Assembly (NCBI RefSeq): GCF_026151205.1
Contig: NC_087076.1
Location: forward strand, 12,261,675 to 12,325,674
DNA: 64,000 nucleotides
DNA from: Bolinopsis microptera
Lineage: Eukaryota > Ctenophora > Tentaculata > Lobata > Bolinopsidae
Direction of reading: 5' to 3'
Each line of letters starts with the position of its first letter. Position 1 is the first letter of the stretch. The notes beneath the pieces were generated by a model that ran no database searches, was not told the DNA's origin, and worked only from the letters and a program-made list of their open reading frames with translations. A program made the position numbers and the translations under genes. Positions 9,801 to 19,527 of the stretch are shown one piece after another.

Positions 9801-11872
9801 TTTAAGGACCAGTTAACTGAAAAATTTCTCCAATTTGGCTAAGATTTAAATCAGCTGTGACAAACTCGTAAAAAATTGTATCGCCGAAAGAACCAACTCT
9901 CTAGCTTACGTGTAACGCGTGTTATTGCAATAATAAGCTGTGGCCGCGTGACGTCATAAAGTCCCTCAGTGCGCGCTGGCATAGCGTAATACAATGCACA
10001 AATGTTTATCATCGTCAATAAAACACGTGTAACTCACTCAAATTTTAGAGTTATGACTATTTCCCTAGTTCTCCAAAATCCTTATAGTTTTGGCTATCAC
10101 CCTAACTATATGAATAGCTGATTGGATGTACAGTGCTCACGTCAGGATTTTAAACAGTGACATAAGTTCTTGAACAGTGGCGGGTGAATGTACGGTTAGA
10201 AAGTTTCTGCTATTACAAGTTATGTCATATGTGATAATTTTGGATTGTTTTCATTGCTTCATTAAAACGAAGGGAGACTGTACCGATTATTTTTCCCCAG
10301 TCCATGAAACTAATACACAAAATAATGTGCTATATATTAAATATAGCTGATCAGAGTGTAACTCTGTAATATAATATTACAGTTGTTCGGAAGAATGCGA
10401 GCAGTCAAATGGTTCGCTATCCTAAAAGACATAGTTCCGAGAGCAATTATATTTCTAGCATAGCGAAATTTCTTACTTTAATCCACACGTGCCAGACAGT
10501 ACAGGAGACATGAAGTCTGGCTATTTTACGGCCGTTCCCATCGGACCATTAGTAGAAGTAGCTCCTATCAGAACGGTGCCGTGGGAACTGAAAAATACCC
10601 GGTATACGTAATACTGATTGGAGTGTACGGTGAGCGGTGTGTTTTGAATGTGACTTACCTAGTTATCGTCCTACTTGTATGATCATCGGTAGGTACATAA
10701 CATAAATAAACTACTGGTAAAATTAAATACCAAGTGCAAACGTGTTCAGTCAATCGACCCACTGAACAAATATAGAATTTCCAAGACCCTATTATTCTTT
10801 GGCCATATATATTGCGGCACGATCGATTCTTAGATGGCTAAACGACATACGTTAATCTATACAATTCTTAAACTATGAGATAGCACTTTAATCTAGAAAT
10901 ACACTTATTATATTACTCCTGATTTTTACATTTCAATTTTCATGTAAAACATTGTAGCCATAGGTTGATCATGGACACTGACAGCTTAATTTTAGATAAT
11001 AATGATTTATGAGTTTCTCTAAAGTTAACTCTAAACTAGTGTAGTCCAGTCATTTAAGGACATTTATGGAATTGAACCTGCAAATTTTCGTATACTCACG
11101 AAATTTTGCAAAGACCTTCTCAAAAGTATGAATAAACGATTTTCGGTTGGAGACATATTGACCACGCCGATATTGACCCAATAACGTAACCGACCCTTTG
11201 CTTCTGAAGGTCGTAGACTTCTAAATAGGCTTAAACGAAGCGGCATATGCATGTTTATATAGGAGTTACTGAGCAACACATGGCCTAAAATCCTTACTCT
11301 TCGAGAAATTTGCCAAAAACCATTTTGGGCGTGGTGCTGAGCCCATTTTCGATAGGATCGTGATAGAGTCTTTAGACAGGGTGCAAAAGAACCGCAATTA
11401 GCATATTTATATATGACTTACGAAGAAACAGATGCCTTAAAGTGCTTACTTTTTCAGTTATTGGCGAAAAACTGATTTCCGGTTCCAGAAATCATGCAAA
11501 AGTATGGGTATCTTGTAAATTGGGCTATGAAGGCCCTACAGATTTTTGAATGATTGCAAATTGTGCAGAATGGCCATGTTTATGTACAACTTATGAAGCA
11601 ACATGTACCCTAAAACACTTATTTTTCGAGTTACCTATTTAGGGGAGAAACATTGTATTATGTCCATTTTTACCTGTAAAATACAGTCTCACGAGCTCTT
11701 CTGTGCGCGCAAGGGACTTTATGACGTCATCGCCAAAATAATACAAACGCTAATTACACGCGTTAGAGAGCAGTTAGAGATTTAGGAATTTCGACTCGTT
11801 GCTCAGTTTGCTATTTGTCACAATCTGTCAAAATATGAGGATAACTTTTTTTTGAGTTAACTGGTCCTTTAA
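9801..11872. mobile_element. 2.07-kb foldback DNA element flanked by TTTAA (piggyBac-like end signature)
   Basis: The ends GGACCAGTTAACT (9806-9818) and AGTTAACTGGTCC (11855-11867) are perfect inverted repeats flanked on both sides by TTTAA. The complementarity continues with divergence to about 9980 on the left and 11690 on the right; for example, gtgacgtcataaagtccct pairs with agggactttatgacgtcat. A TTAA-containing target duplication is the known signature of piggyBac-type insertions. No transposase frame is present, so the element would be nonautonomous. Confidence 0.65.
11245..11640 (+). repeat. Three diverged tandem units of about 160 bp inside the foldback element
   Basis: The motif series tttatat, then cttacgaagaaaca (or similar), then taaa..cttactttttc recurs at about 11252, 11407 and 11578. 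Units are only moderately similar. Confidence 0.5.
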
Positions 11873-11879
11873 AAGCGCT

Positions 11880-12368
11880 TAAGTTCTTTATAATTATATG
11901 GAACTAATCACATCCACAGCCTTTCGAATGTAGGTACGGACCAAAAAAGTATTTTCGGCTCATAATGATCAGGGTAGCATGAAACATGAACAAAAGTAGT
12001 TTCCAGAAAAATTTTCGGTCCGAGTCATTCTCGATAGGTACAAGGAATGTGCCTCAATTACAATATGTAAGTTACTCTCCTTGTTTCTATATAAACATAA
12101 CTTTTATAATAATTCTTACGGAATAATTATAATAATTTTCTATTATCACTAGAAGCCGCACAGACTTACTATCTACACACAAACCAACTAGCAAATGTCA
12201 TTAGTATTACTCTAATCCTATGAACAAGTGTATCCCAAATTCATAATTCGTATAACAACGAGTAAGTTACAGCTTGAATCGCTGGTGTTTATTTGTCTAA
12301 GTTGCATTGCTATGCTTATACAATTTGTACATACTCAACACATAATTGACCAATATAACTTCCAGACT
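11880..12368. other. AT-rich spacer between two elements
   Basis: I recognise no gene. A 76-codon plus-strand frame at 12228 runs into the element at 12369 and is chance. Confidence 0.45.
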
Positions 12369-14174
12369 CAGAGGCACATATTAGGTGCGGTAAAAAAATC
12401 GAAATTATGCGGTACCGCACCCGACTATAAAGGTAAAATGTGCGGTAAGTTGCGGTAAATTTTTACCAATTATGCGGCAAATGTGCGGCGATTTTTTCGA
12501 AATTTGTGCGGGAATTGTGCGGTTTTCTTTTGCATTTTCTCAAGGACTTTGGAAATTCTAAACGTATAACCGCCGCTCTTATCAAAAATAGGTCTGTTTA
12601 TGTGTTACTGAGGGTGTAGTTCTTTACTAAGACCATGATTGAACCTAGTATATTGAGATTCAGTTATCTGAGAACAGTGACTTAGAGTAATCAGATGATG
12701 TGGTGAAGTTACGAATGATAACTGATAAACTATAATCAAAGTATGGTAACGACGAGGTTTTCATAACGGCCTGGGTCACGGTCCCGAAAGGGCCTGGGTC
12801 ACGGTCCGAAAGGGCCTGGATCACGGTCCCGAAAGGGCCTGGGTAACGGTCCAGAAAGGGCCTGGGTCACGGTCCCAAAAGGGCCTGGGTAACGGTCCCG
12901 AAAGGGCCTGGGTCAGGGTCCCGAAAGGGCCTGTGTCACGTGGTAACTGGGTCACGTGGCCTAGGCATGAGTTCCAAAAGGGCCTGGGTCACGGTCCCGA
13001 AAGGGCCTGGGTCAGGGTCCCGAAAGGGCCTGTGTCACGTGGTAACTGGGTCACGTGGCCTAGGCATGAGTTCCAAAAGGGCCTGGGTCACGGTCCCGAA
13101 AGGGCCTGGGTCAGGGTCCCGAAAGGGCCTGTGTCACGTGGTAACTGGGTCACGTGGCCTAGGCATGAGTTCCAAAAGGGCCTGGGTCACGGTCCCGAAA
13201 GGGCCTGGGTCAGGGTCCCGAAAGGGCCTGTGTCACGTGGTAACTGGGTCACGTGGCCTAGGCATGAGTTCCAAAAGGGCCTGGGTCACGGTCCCGAAAG
13301 GGCCTGGGTCAGGGTCCCGAAAGGGCCTGTGTCACGTGGTAACTAGGTCACGTGGCCTAGGTATGAGTTCCAAAAGGGCCTGGGTCACGGTCCCGAAAAG
13401 GCCTGAATCACGGTCCTAAAAGGGCCTGGGTCAGGGTCCCGAAAGGGCCTGGGTCACGGTCCCAAAAGGGCCTGGGTAACGGTCCCGAAAGGGCCTGGGT
13501 CAGGGTCCCGAAAGGGCCTGTGTCACGTGGTAACTGGGTCACGTGGCCTAGGCATGAGTTCCAAAAGGGCCTGGGTCACGGTCCCGAAAGGGCCTGGGTC
13601 AGGGTCCCGAAAGGGCCTGTGTCACGTGGTAACTGGGTCACGTGGCCTAGGCATGAGTTCCAAAAGGGCCTGGGTCACGGTCCCGAAAGGGCCTGGGTCA
13701 GGGTCCCGAAAGGGCCTGTGTCACGTGGTAACTGGGTCACGTGGCCTAGGCATGAGTTCCAAAAGGGCCTGGGTCACGGTCCCGAAAGGGCCTGGGTCAG
13801 GGTCCCGAAAGGGCCTGTGTCACGTGGTAACTAGGTCACGTGGCCTAGGTATGAGTTCCAAAAGGGCCTGGGTCACGGTCCCGAAAAGGCCTGAATCACG
13901 GTCCTAAAAGGGCCTGGGTCAGGGTCCCGAAAGGGCCTGAGTCACGGTCCTAAAAGGGCCCGACTATAACATATTTTGGTTTTTACACTCGAAAATCTTA
14001 ACGCGAAAATTTCAAAATTATGCGAAATTACGCGGAAAATGCTAGATTATGCAGAAATATGCAGAAAATTACAAAATGTGCGGACATGTGCGGAAAACAA
14101 TAAATTATGCGGACATGTGCGGAAAACGGTAAATTGTGCGATCCCGCACCCATCGCACCTAATATGTGCCTCTG
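12369..14174. mobile_element. 1.8-kb inverted-repeat element carrying a minisatellite
   Basis: A perfect 21-base inverted repeat bounds the segment: 12369-12389 (cagaggcacatattaggtgc plus g) and its complement at 14154-14174. Subterminal regions on both sides are rich in tgcggt/tgcgga words. The word cttccag occurs at 12359-12365 and at 14175-14181. It could be a target duplication, but the left copy is three bases away from the end. The centre is the minisatellite at 12765-13955. There is no transposase. Confidence 0.6.
12765..13955 (+). repeat. Three-level nested minisatellite (23-bp, 99-bp and about 587-bp periods)
   Basis: The basic word is ggtcccgaaagggcctgggt with variants, about 23 bases. 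Four such words plus cacgtggcctaggcatgag form a 99-base unit, present four and a half times from about 12936 and three and a half times from about 13523. These two blocks are themselves a duplication of about 587 bases. Because 99 is divisible by three, two reading frames stay open; they are not genes. Confidence 0.9.
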
Positions 14175-14235
14175 CTTCCAGTAAGCTGTTTTATAGCATT
14201 AATATATTCGAGATTATGTTATACTAGTGTAACCA

Positions 14236-14284
14236 AGGCTTGTATCACGTCGTGACACCCACGGTCGTTTCATTACGATACAGG
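14236..14284 (-). repeat. Fragment of the repeat seen at 23.9 and 24.7 kb
   Basis: The stretch cttgtatcac through cattacgatac resembles, in reverse complement, the end of the 410-bp direct repeat at 23574-23985. Confidence 0.4.
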
Positions 14285-14469
14285 TGACAGGGGGCTGGGG
14301 GAGCCGCGCATTCGTGTGCGGCGGGTCATACATGCAAGTGCAACGTATGACAAACCAAGGCCTACGGTACCTATAAACCGCCTATACTTTTATATTCTAA
14401 AAACCCATTACATTTTGGTAGTTAAAACGGTACAAAAGTATGAAATCGCTCAGTCAAAGCATACTCAGA

Positions 14470-14860
14470 GCTCGACCGGGATTTGGCGTTTTTGTCGCGG
14501 TCCCGGTCGCGGTCCCAGTCGGGATTACCGTTTTGGCCGGGATATTAGCCGGGATTTTAAAAACAGATTTTCGATCTTTTTAATCCAATTTAGCTTCAAA
14601 TTCATATTTTATTGCTTTGACTTAGACAAACGAAACGACTGTTAAGAATCGAACTAATCGAAACGAAAATTGAAACTCGAAGGATTGATTAGATTTCAGG
14701 CTCATCTTCATCCAAAGATATTCATATAACGATATTGATATCAATGTTGTCATCCTCTGCTTTATACGAAGGTTACTAAAAAATTTCCATTTCAGCATAG
14801 AAACATCGTGAAAATCCAGGTCCCGGTCCCGGTCGGAATTAAACTGATCCCGATTAAAAA
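14470..14860 (+). repeat. cggtcccggtc-rich degenerate repeat
   Basis: Clusters of cggtcccggtc, gccgggat and gtcgggat occur at about 14475-14560 and 14815-14855. No ORF of note. Confidence 0.35.
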
Positions 14861-15156
14861 ACTTAGGCTATTGGGCTACGTCAGAGTTTTGTAGGCTCTA
14901 TACCGAAAAAACCAGCCACGTACCTCTTACTGTTTTCTAACCTGACAATGTTTCAATCGTAGGCATCATGAAATGAAGAAGAGTCTGTTTAGATCTTAAC
15001 ACTACTATAGCTGATCAGTACACACTAACGATTATTAATATAAATGCCATTTTTTTGCCTGACGAGCCAGTCGCTCCCTAATCTAACTATACTATCAACT
15101 ACAAGCTAGTTAACGAATTTATGACATCTAACTTAGCTCTGCAAATACATTATCTT

Positions 15157-15250
15157 TCGCCGCAAATTCACCGCGATTTTGCCTAGTTTGACTTGTTGCG
15201 GCGCCGCGATTTTTGGCCTAAATAATCGCGATTTTCTTTTGTCCTTGTCC
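15157..15250. repeat. aatcgcgatttt-word cluster, copy 2
   Basis: It contains caccgcgattttgcc, cggcgccgcg and aatcgcgattttctttt, the same vocabulary as 9360-9500 and 62528-62660. Confidence 0.5.
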
Positions 15251-15259
15251 CGTTTCGGG

Positions 15260-15790
15260 TAATGAGCAGGTATAATTCGTTATTTCGCATGTAACTTTGT
15301 CTTTATTGTAACTACAGTGCTAAATTAGATGTCATAATCATATATTCGTTAACTATTCAATTTGATCGGCTCATGTCCCATGACACATGATGATGTGATC
15401 TCATCATATTATCATTCGACACAGGCTGATGGGGGTCCATAACAACAAAATATGACATAGCTCATGACATGATATTAAATTTTGCCAACAATCAACAATC
15501 ATTTATCTACACTTCCCCTTGTTTGCGTAGAACGTCGCTTTCCCAAATTCAGCCACTTTAACGGTGCAGTCACAATTTACATTACCCTGTTTTGAAACGG
15601 TCGACCGTTTACTATACGAAGGTCCCGGCGATTTGTCCGCAGGAAGTTTTAGAAAGCGGTCCATTGTTCAATAACAAGCAAAACACAAATCAATAACTAA
15701 AGATCCGACGACGTTTGTGACAAGTATCTGAGAAGTGACAATCAATAACAGCACTGATTTCACCTACTGCACCATTTCATAATCTATTAT
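15260..15790. other. Spacer, nothing recognised
   Basis: There is no gene, clear repeat or element end between the tcgcga cluster and the next inverted-repeat element. Confidence 0.45.
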
Positions 15791-15795
15791 ATGTC

Positions 15796-16709
15796 TACCT
15801 TATCGGACCTTATTTGGACGGACATTACTTGAACGCTGGAGGCCCTAGCGTTCATCTTAATGTCCGTTCAAATAAAGTCTGGTTAATTAATGTCCGTCCA
15901 AGTTAAAGTCCGTTGAAATTTTTTCAAACATTTTTCCATTTCGAACTTTTTGTCCAGAATATGACAACTTTGAGAACTTTATTGTGCCGTAAATAAGTTA
16001 ACGACGGAAAGGTTCTCCTTGGTCTGCCGGAGGCACAGAAAACTCTACTACTCATACTACTAGTATATGTTGTTTTCAAGAGTCACTTGACGGAAAAAAG
16101 TCAACGAAATTATGGCACTCAACAACATAGTTCATGAACTAGTCCCCGCCAGCATGACAAACTTGACTTCCAGCCTCTAGATATTATGGGTAAATCGTGT
16201 TGCCAAGGACATTGTCCGACGTTGTTATAGTTCATATTACTCGGGGGCGGTAATGAAACAGTGCTAGGAAAGCTCCACGTGATGTTAAGGTTAACCTTAA
16301 GTTGTCTAAGATAAAACCACTTCACGCCGAATGGCTTGTAAAAGTTAACACTGAAATGCAGGACCGGGGTAGTTTGATAAAAAAAGGTTTCCATAAAGCT
16401 AGAAATCACTGATGCTTTAAGCATAGACTATTTCATGCACGAAAACCCATTTGATGAAGATGATATGTGATATTAGACACTGATCATGTACACATTTTTA
16501 AACATTTTTACTGCTCAATGACTGCTTTTCTTACTAACTGTATAAAATATGGATTTAAAAATCATTTGCTGAAATTTTAAAAAGTCAAAAAAACGTCAAA
16601 AAAATTCGGATTTTTGATGGTTTTGAATGCCTTCGAACGTTCATATTAATGTCCGTTCATAATTATGTCCGTTCATGTAATGTCCGTCCAAATAAGGTCC
16701 GATAGGGTA
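15796..16709. mobile_element. 0.91-kb inverted-repeat DNA element (tatcggacc family)
   Basis: Left end 15796-15835 and right end 16670-16709 are reverse complements over 40 bases with two mismatches (core tatcggaccttatttggacg). Subterminal copies of atgtccgttca repeat inside both ends (15861, 15890, 16649, 16664). These are possible transposase-binding words. There is no transposase. A related single end lies at 36312-36345. Confidence 0.7.
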
Positions 16710-16732
16710 TAAAAATAGACATATACTTATAG

Positions 16733-16850
16733 TGGTCAAGTTAATGTCAAGTTAGTGGTCAAGTTAATGTCTAGTGGTCAAGTTAATGTCTAGTGGTCAA
16801 GTTTTATATGTCTAGTGGTCAACTTTATGTCTAGTGGTCAAGCACTCAGC
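16733..16850 (+). repeat. Minisatellite of about 20 bp (agtggtcaagttaatgtct)
   Basis: Six slightly variable units start immediately after the inverted-repeat element. Confidence 0.75.
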
Positions 16851-17225
16851 AGGCGAGTGGGAGTGGATTAAGAAATGCTTGTGAAAGCAGATTCCAGGAA
16901 ATTGTCGAGAATGTGAATGGTGTAGTGTGTGAATGGAAATTCCAGAGCAAGACTATTGTCCCTCGATCCTCGAGTCTCTCCCGATCGGCCACAGTTTACA
17001 CAGCACTCAGCAGCTCAATGCGCAATAATAAATAATAAACGCTATAAAGGAACCAGGATATATCACATTCTTTTCAGATTCATACACCGTACATATTTTC
17101 GTCAATTTCCAGTCACATAGAATTACGACACACTACACAGTGAAGACTTAGACACATTCTTAAATGAGGCCCCTTCCAGTTCCAGTGTTCCACCCATTGC
17201 CACTGCGAATTTAACGATAATCCTG
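16851..17225. other. Spacer, nothing recognised
   Basis: A 63-codon plus-strand frame at 16929 shows no domain. Confidence 0.4.
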
Positions 17226-17244
17226 CCTACTTAATTGCGAAGTT

Positions 17245-17565
17245 ATTAACTTGGCAGCCTGCCAAGTTATTGTTATTTGGCAGGATTTGCTATTAACTTG
17301 GCAGGATTTGTTATTTGGCAGGATTTGCTATAAACTTGGCAGGATTTGTTATTTGGCAGGATTTGCTATTAACTTGGCAGGATTTGTTATTTGGCAGGAT
17401 TTGCTATTAACTTGGCAGGATTTGTTATAAAATTAACAATCCATTCCGGATAGATTATGGCAGTGTTGAAGTTAAATCGGCAGTTTTTCTATTAACTTGG
17501 CAGGATTTGTTATAAAATTATTAATCCATTCCGGATAGATTATGGCAGTGTTAAAGTTAAATCTA
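17245..17565 (+). repeat. Minisatellite of aacttggcaggatttg units with a larger duplicated block
   Basis: Units alternate aacttggcaggatttg and ttatttggcaggatttg. A longer block containing ccattccggatagattatgg is duplicated at 17445 and 17525. Confidence 0.75.
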
Positions 17566-17579
17566 TGTCGGAACTATAA

Positions 17580-17745
17580 AAAGTCCGATCTACGCCAGAT
17601 AACCCCTTCCATATATCGATATCCCTGTCCCGCATCAGGGTTCGCAGTTCCTCTTTAGATTGTGTCCCAACTTCCTTCAGTAACATAGACAAGTATAGCT
17701 TTGTCTTGGTCGGCCTTGCTGTGCTCTACCGTGCGTAGCATAGTA
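17580..17745 (-). pseudogene. LINE ORF2 C-terminal fragment, copy 1
   Basis: Read on the minus strand, the frame contains LLKEVGTQSKEELRTLMRD followed by a W-x-G segment, the pattern seen at the extreme C-terminus of many endonuclease/reverse transcriptase LINE proteins. It is broken by an in-frame stop upstream. A second copy, about 90% identical, lies at 39615-39785. Assignment to a LINE rests on this motif pattern only. Confidence 0.5.
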
Positions 17746-17784
17746 AGTATTGACGGATGTTACTCGTCTAAATTTCTTCGAAGT

Positions 17785-18060
17785 ACAAAGTCAATATCGT
17801 TTTCAAAATCAAAATCAATATCGTTTTTATCATTTTAAAATCAAAATCAATATCGTTTTCAAAATCAAAATCAATATCGTTTTCAAAATCAAAATCAAAA
17901 TCAAAATTGAAATCAAAATTGAAATCAAAATTGAAATCAAAATCAAACTCAAAATCGTTTTCAAAATGAGAATCGTTTTCAATTTCAATATGAAAATCGT
18001 TTTTTATCTAAATTTTAAAATCATTTTACAAATCAAATTGAAAATCGTTTTTATTTTGTG
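17785..18060 (+). repeat. Low-complexity caaaatc/tcgttttc repeat
   Basis: Tandem short words (aaaatcaaaatcaatatcg) drift into aaaattgaaatc. The open frame they create encodes only K, I, N and F-rich sequence and is not a gene. Confidence 0.7.
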
Positions 18061-19400
18061 ATTAATTGTATAATTAATTTTTTAATTCAAAATTTTCAGT
18101 GAAAATTGGCGGCCATCTCGGCCGCCAAAGTCGTCTTCAACACTCCTTGATGTCGTCATCAAGTTAACCGTTTTTAAAACTTTACTTTTGACAATTAATA
18201 ACTTTTAAAATTGATTTTACACCATCAAGGAGTTGTAATTACATTCAAAATTTGAGGAAAGTTTTTTTAGCTTGCTGATCCTTCATAAAGATTTTCGCTA
18301 TTAAAGTTAGAGCTTTTTTGACGAATAATTTTATAAAAACGCTAATTTTACGATCTAGTATTCTCTGGTGTTGGGCCATCCCTTGGGATGTGGAGCTCAA
18401 TTTTGCTTCCTAAAGGTCTAAATTGTGTCATAGGATAATTTTAAAGTTGAAAATAAAAAAGTTGCACACGTGAGGACACGCCCAAAATGATAGAAAATTG
18501 TTAAAATCACTGAAAATTGGTATTTTCACGATTTTTATCAACTTTGGAGTCACGTTGTGATCCAAGTTATTTTTTTTGAAATCTTTTGAAACTGTGCACG
18601 CTTATCAAACTATATATAAAATACCACTATGCAAAAATGTACGGTGATTTAATATTTTATGCGCACGCAACGTCCGCTCAAAGTTTGCACGTGCGAAAGG
18701 TGAGAATTTTGCTCATTCGTTATTAAGAATAAATTCTGCTTTCCCACGACATTTAAATGGCATTATATATATATATAAATTTAATGCTAACTTGAATGAG
18801 TAAAAAGTGCCATACTCATGTCTACTTAAACACAAGGAAATGTTTTCAAAGGTTAAATTTCGAAATCGTTGAAATTACCTCCTTATTAATATTAATGAAG
18901 TTATGAGTTTACATTTCGACTTTGTAAAGTACCCTGACATTATAATCAAAAAGAGATAATATTCGTAAGCCGTGAATGAACGGGAAAAGCGAGCGACCGA
19001 TTAACATCTCGGTATCATTTTGCATTTGCAGACGGTCATTCAAATTAATATCATTTATTTTGTTTGGGAAAGAGAGACACTGGCCGCGGTCCACTCTACT
19101 CATGATTATGGGTTTTGGTCAAATTATATATATATTTAAAAAAATAATACTATAGTATCAAGCGCAATTAGATTTTGATGTGACCTATTCAGTACGTTTG
19201 TGGTCTGTAAAAGCTGATTTTGTCCAGCCCGTAGTACAATCATGAATATGTGATTTAATAAAAAGTATGCGAGTATTGAAAAAAATACCTTTTGACTGCT
19301 CAATCTTGTATAAGGCGATTACAATAAGGAAAACAACCGGTTTTATATACCTGAATTATTATAACCCTGTTCGTTTGTGACTTCGATTTTATTGTAATGG
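18061..19400. other. AT-rich upstream region of BHMT, no gene recognised
   Basis: It includes a small palindrome ggcggccatctcggccgcc near 18110 and a TA run near 18763. The dispersed repeat at 18988-19052 also lies here. Confidence 0.45.
18988..19052 (+). repeat. Second copy of the dispersed repeat at 4090-4147
   Basis: It shares gagcgaccgatt, ctcggtatcat and ttgcatttgc with the first copy, allowing for single mismatches. Confidence 0.6.
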
Positions 19401-19459
19401 TTCCATCGCACGTATTGGGTTTCTAACTCGAAATTATGGTTAGATTGGTTTTAAGGTTC

Positions 19460-19492
19460 TATATATTATAATATCAGGACAATATCATTAGT
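19460..19492 (+). promoter_or_regulatory. Weak TATA-like candidate before BHMT exon 1
   Basis: tatatatta at 19460-19468 is followed by a tcattag initiator-like word near 19486. It would place transcription start about 20 bases before the candidate ATG at 19510. The surroundings are AT-rich, so this is weak. Confidence 0.25.
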
Positions 19493-19509
19493 TTGTCACC
19501 AAAGACATC

Positions 19510-19527
19510 ATGACACGAGCAACCGGG
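19510..19527 (+). CDS. BHMT: BHMT candidate exon 1
   Basis: ATG at 19510 opens six codons (MTRATG) ending at a GTAAGG donor at 19528. Phase 0 joins cleanly to GFLERL in exon 2, and the total length then fits the family. Very short first exons are usual in this family, but another ATG exon upstream of 20638 is possible. Confidence 0.5.

Noticed and set aside
12933-13907. Repetitive plus-strand frames as a secreted repeat protein
   Set aside because: Two overlapping frames are open over the same repeat because the period is divisible by three; no signal peptide and no supporting splice or promoter signals.
17750-18061. Lysine/isoleucine-rich 103-codon frame
   Set aside because: Low-complexity caaaatc repeat translation.
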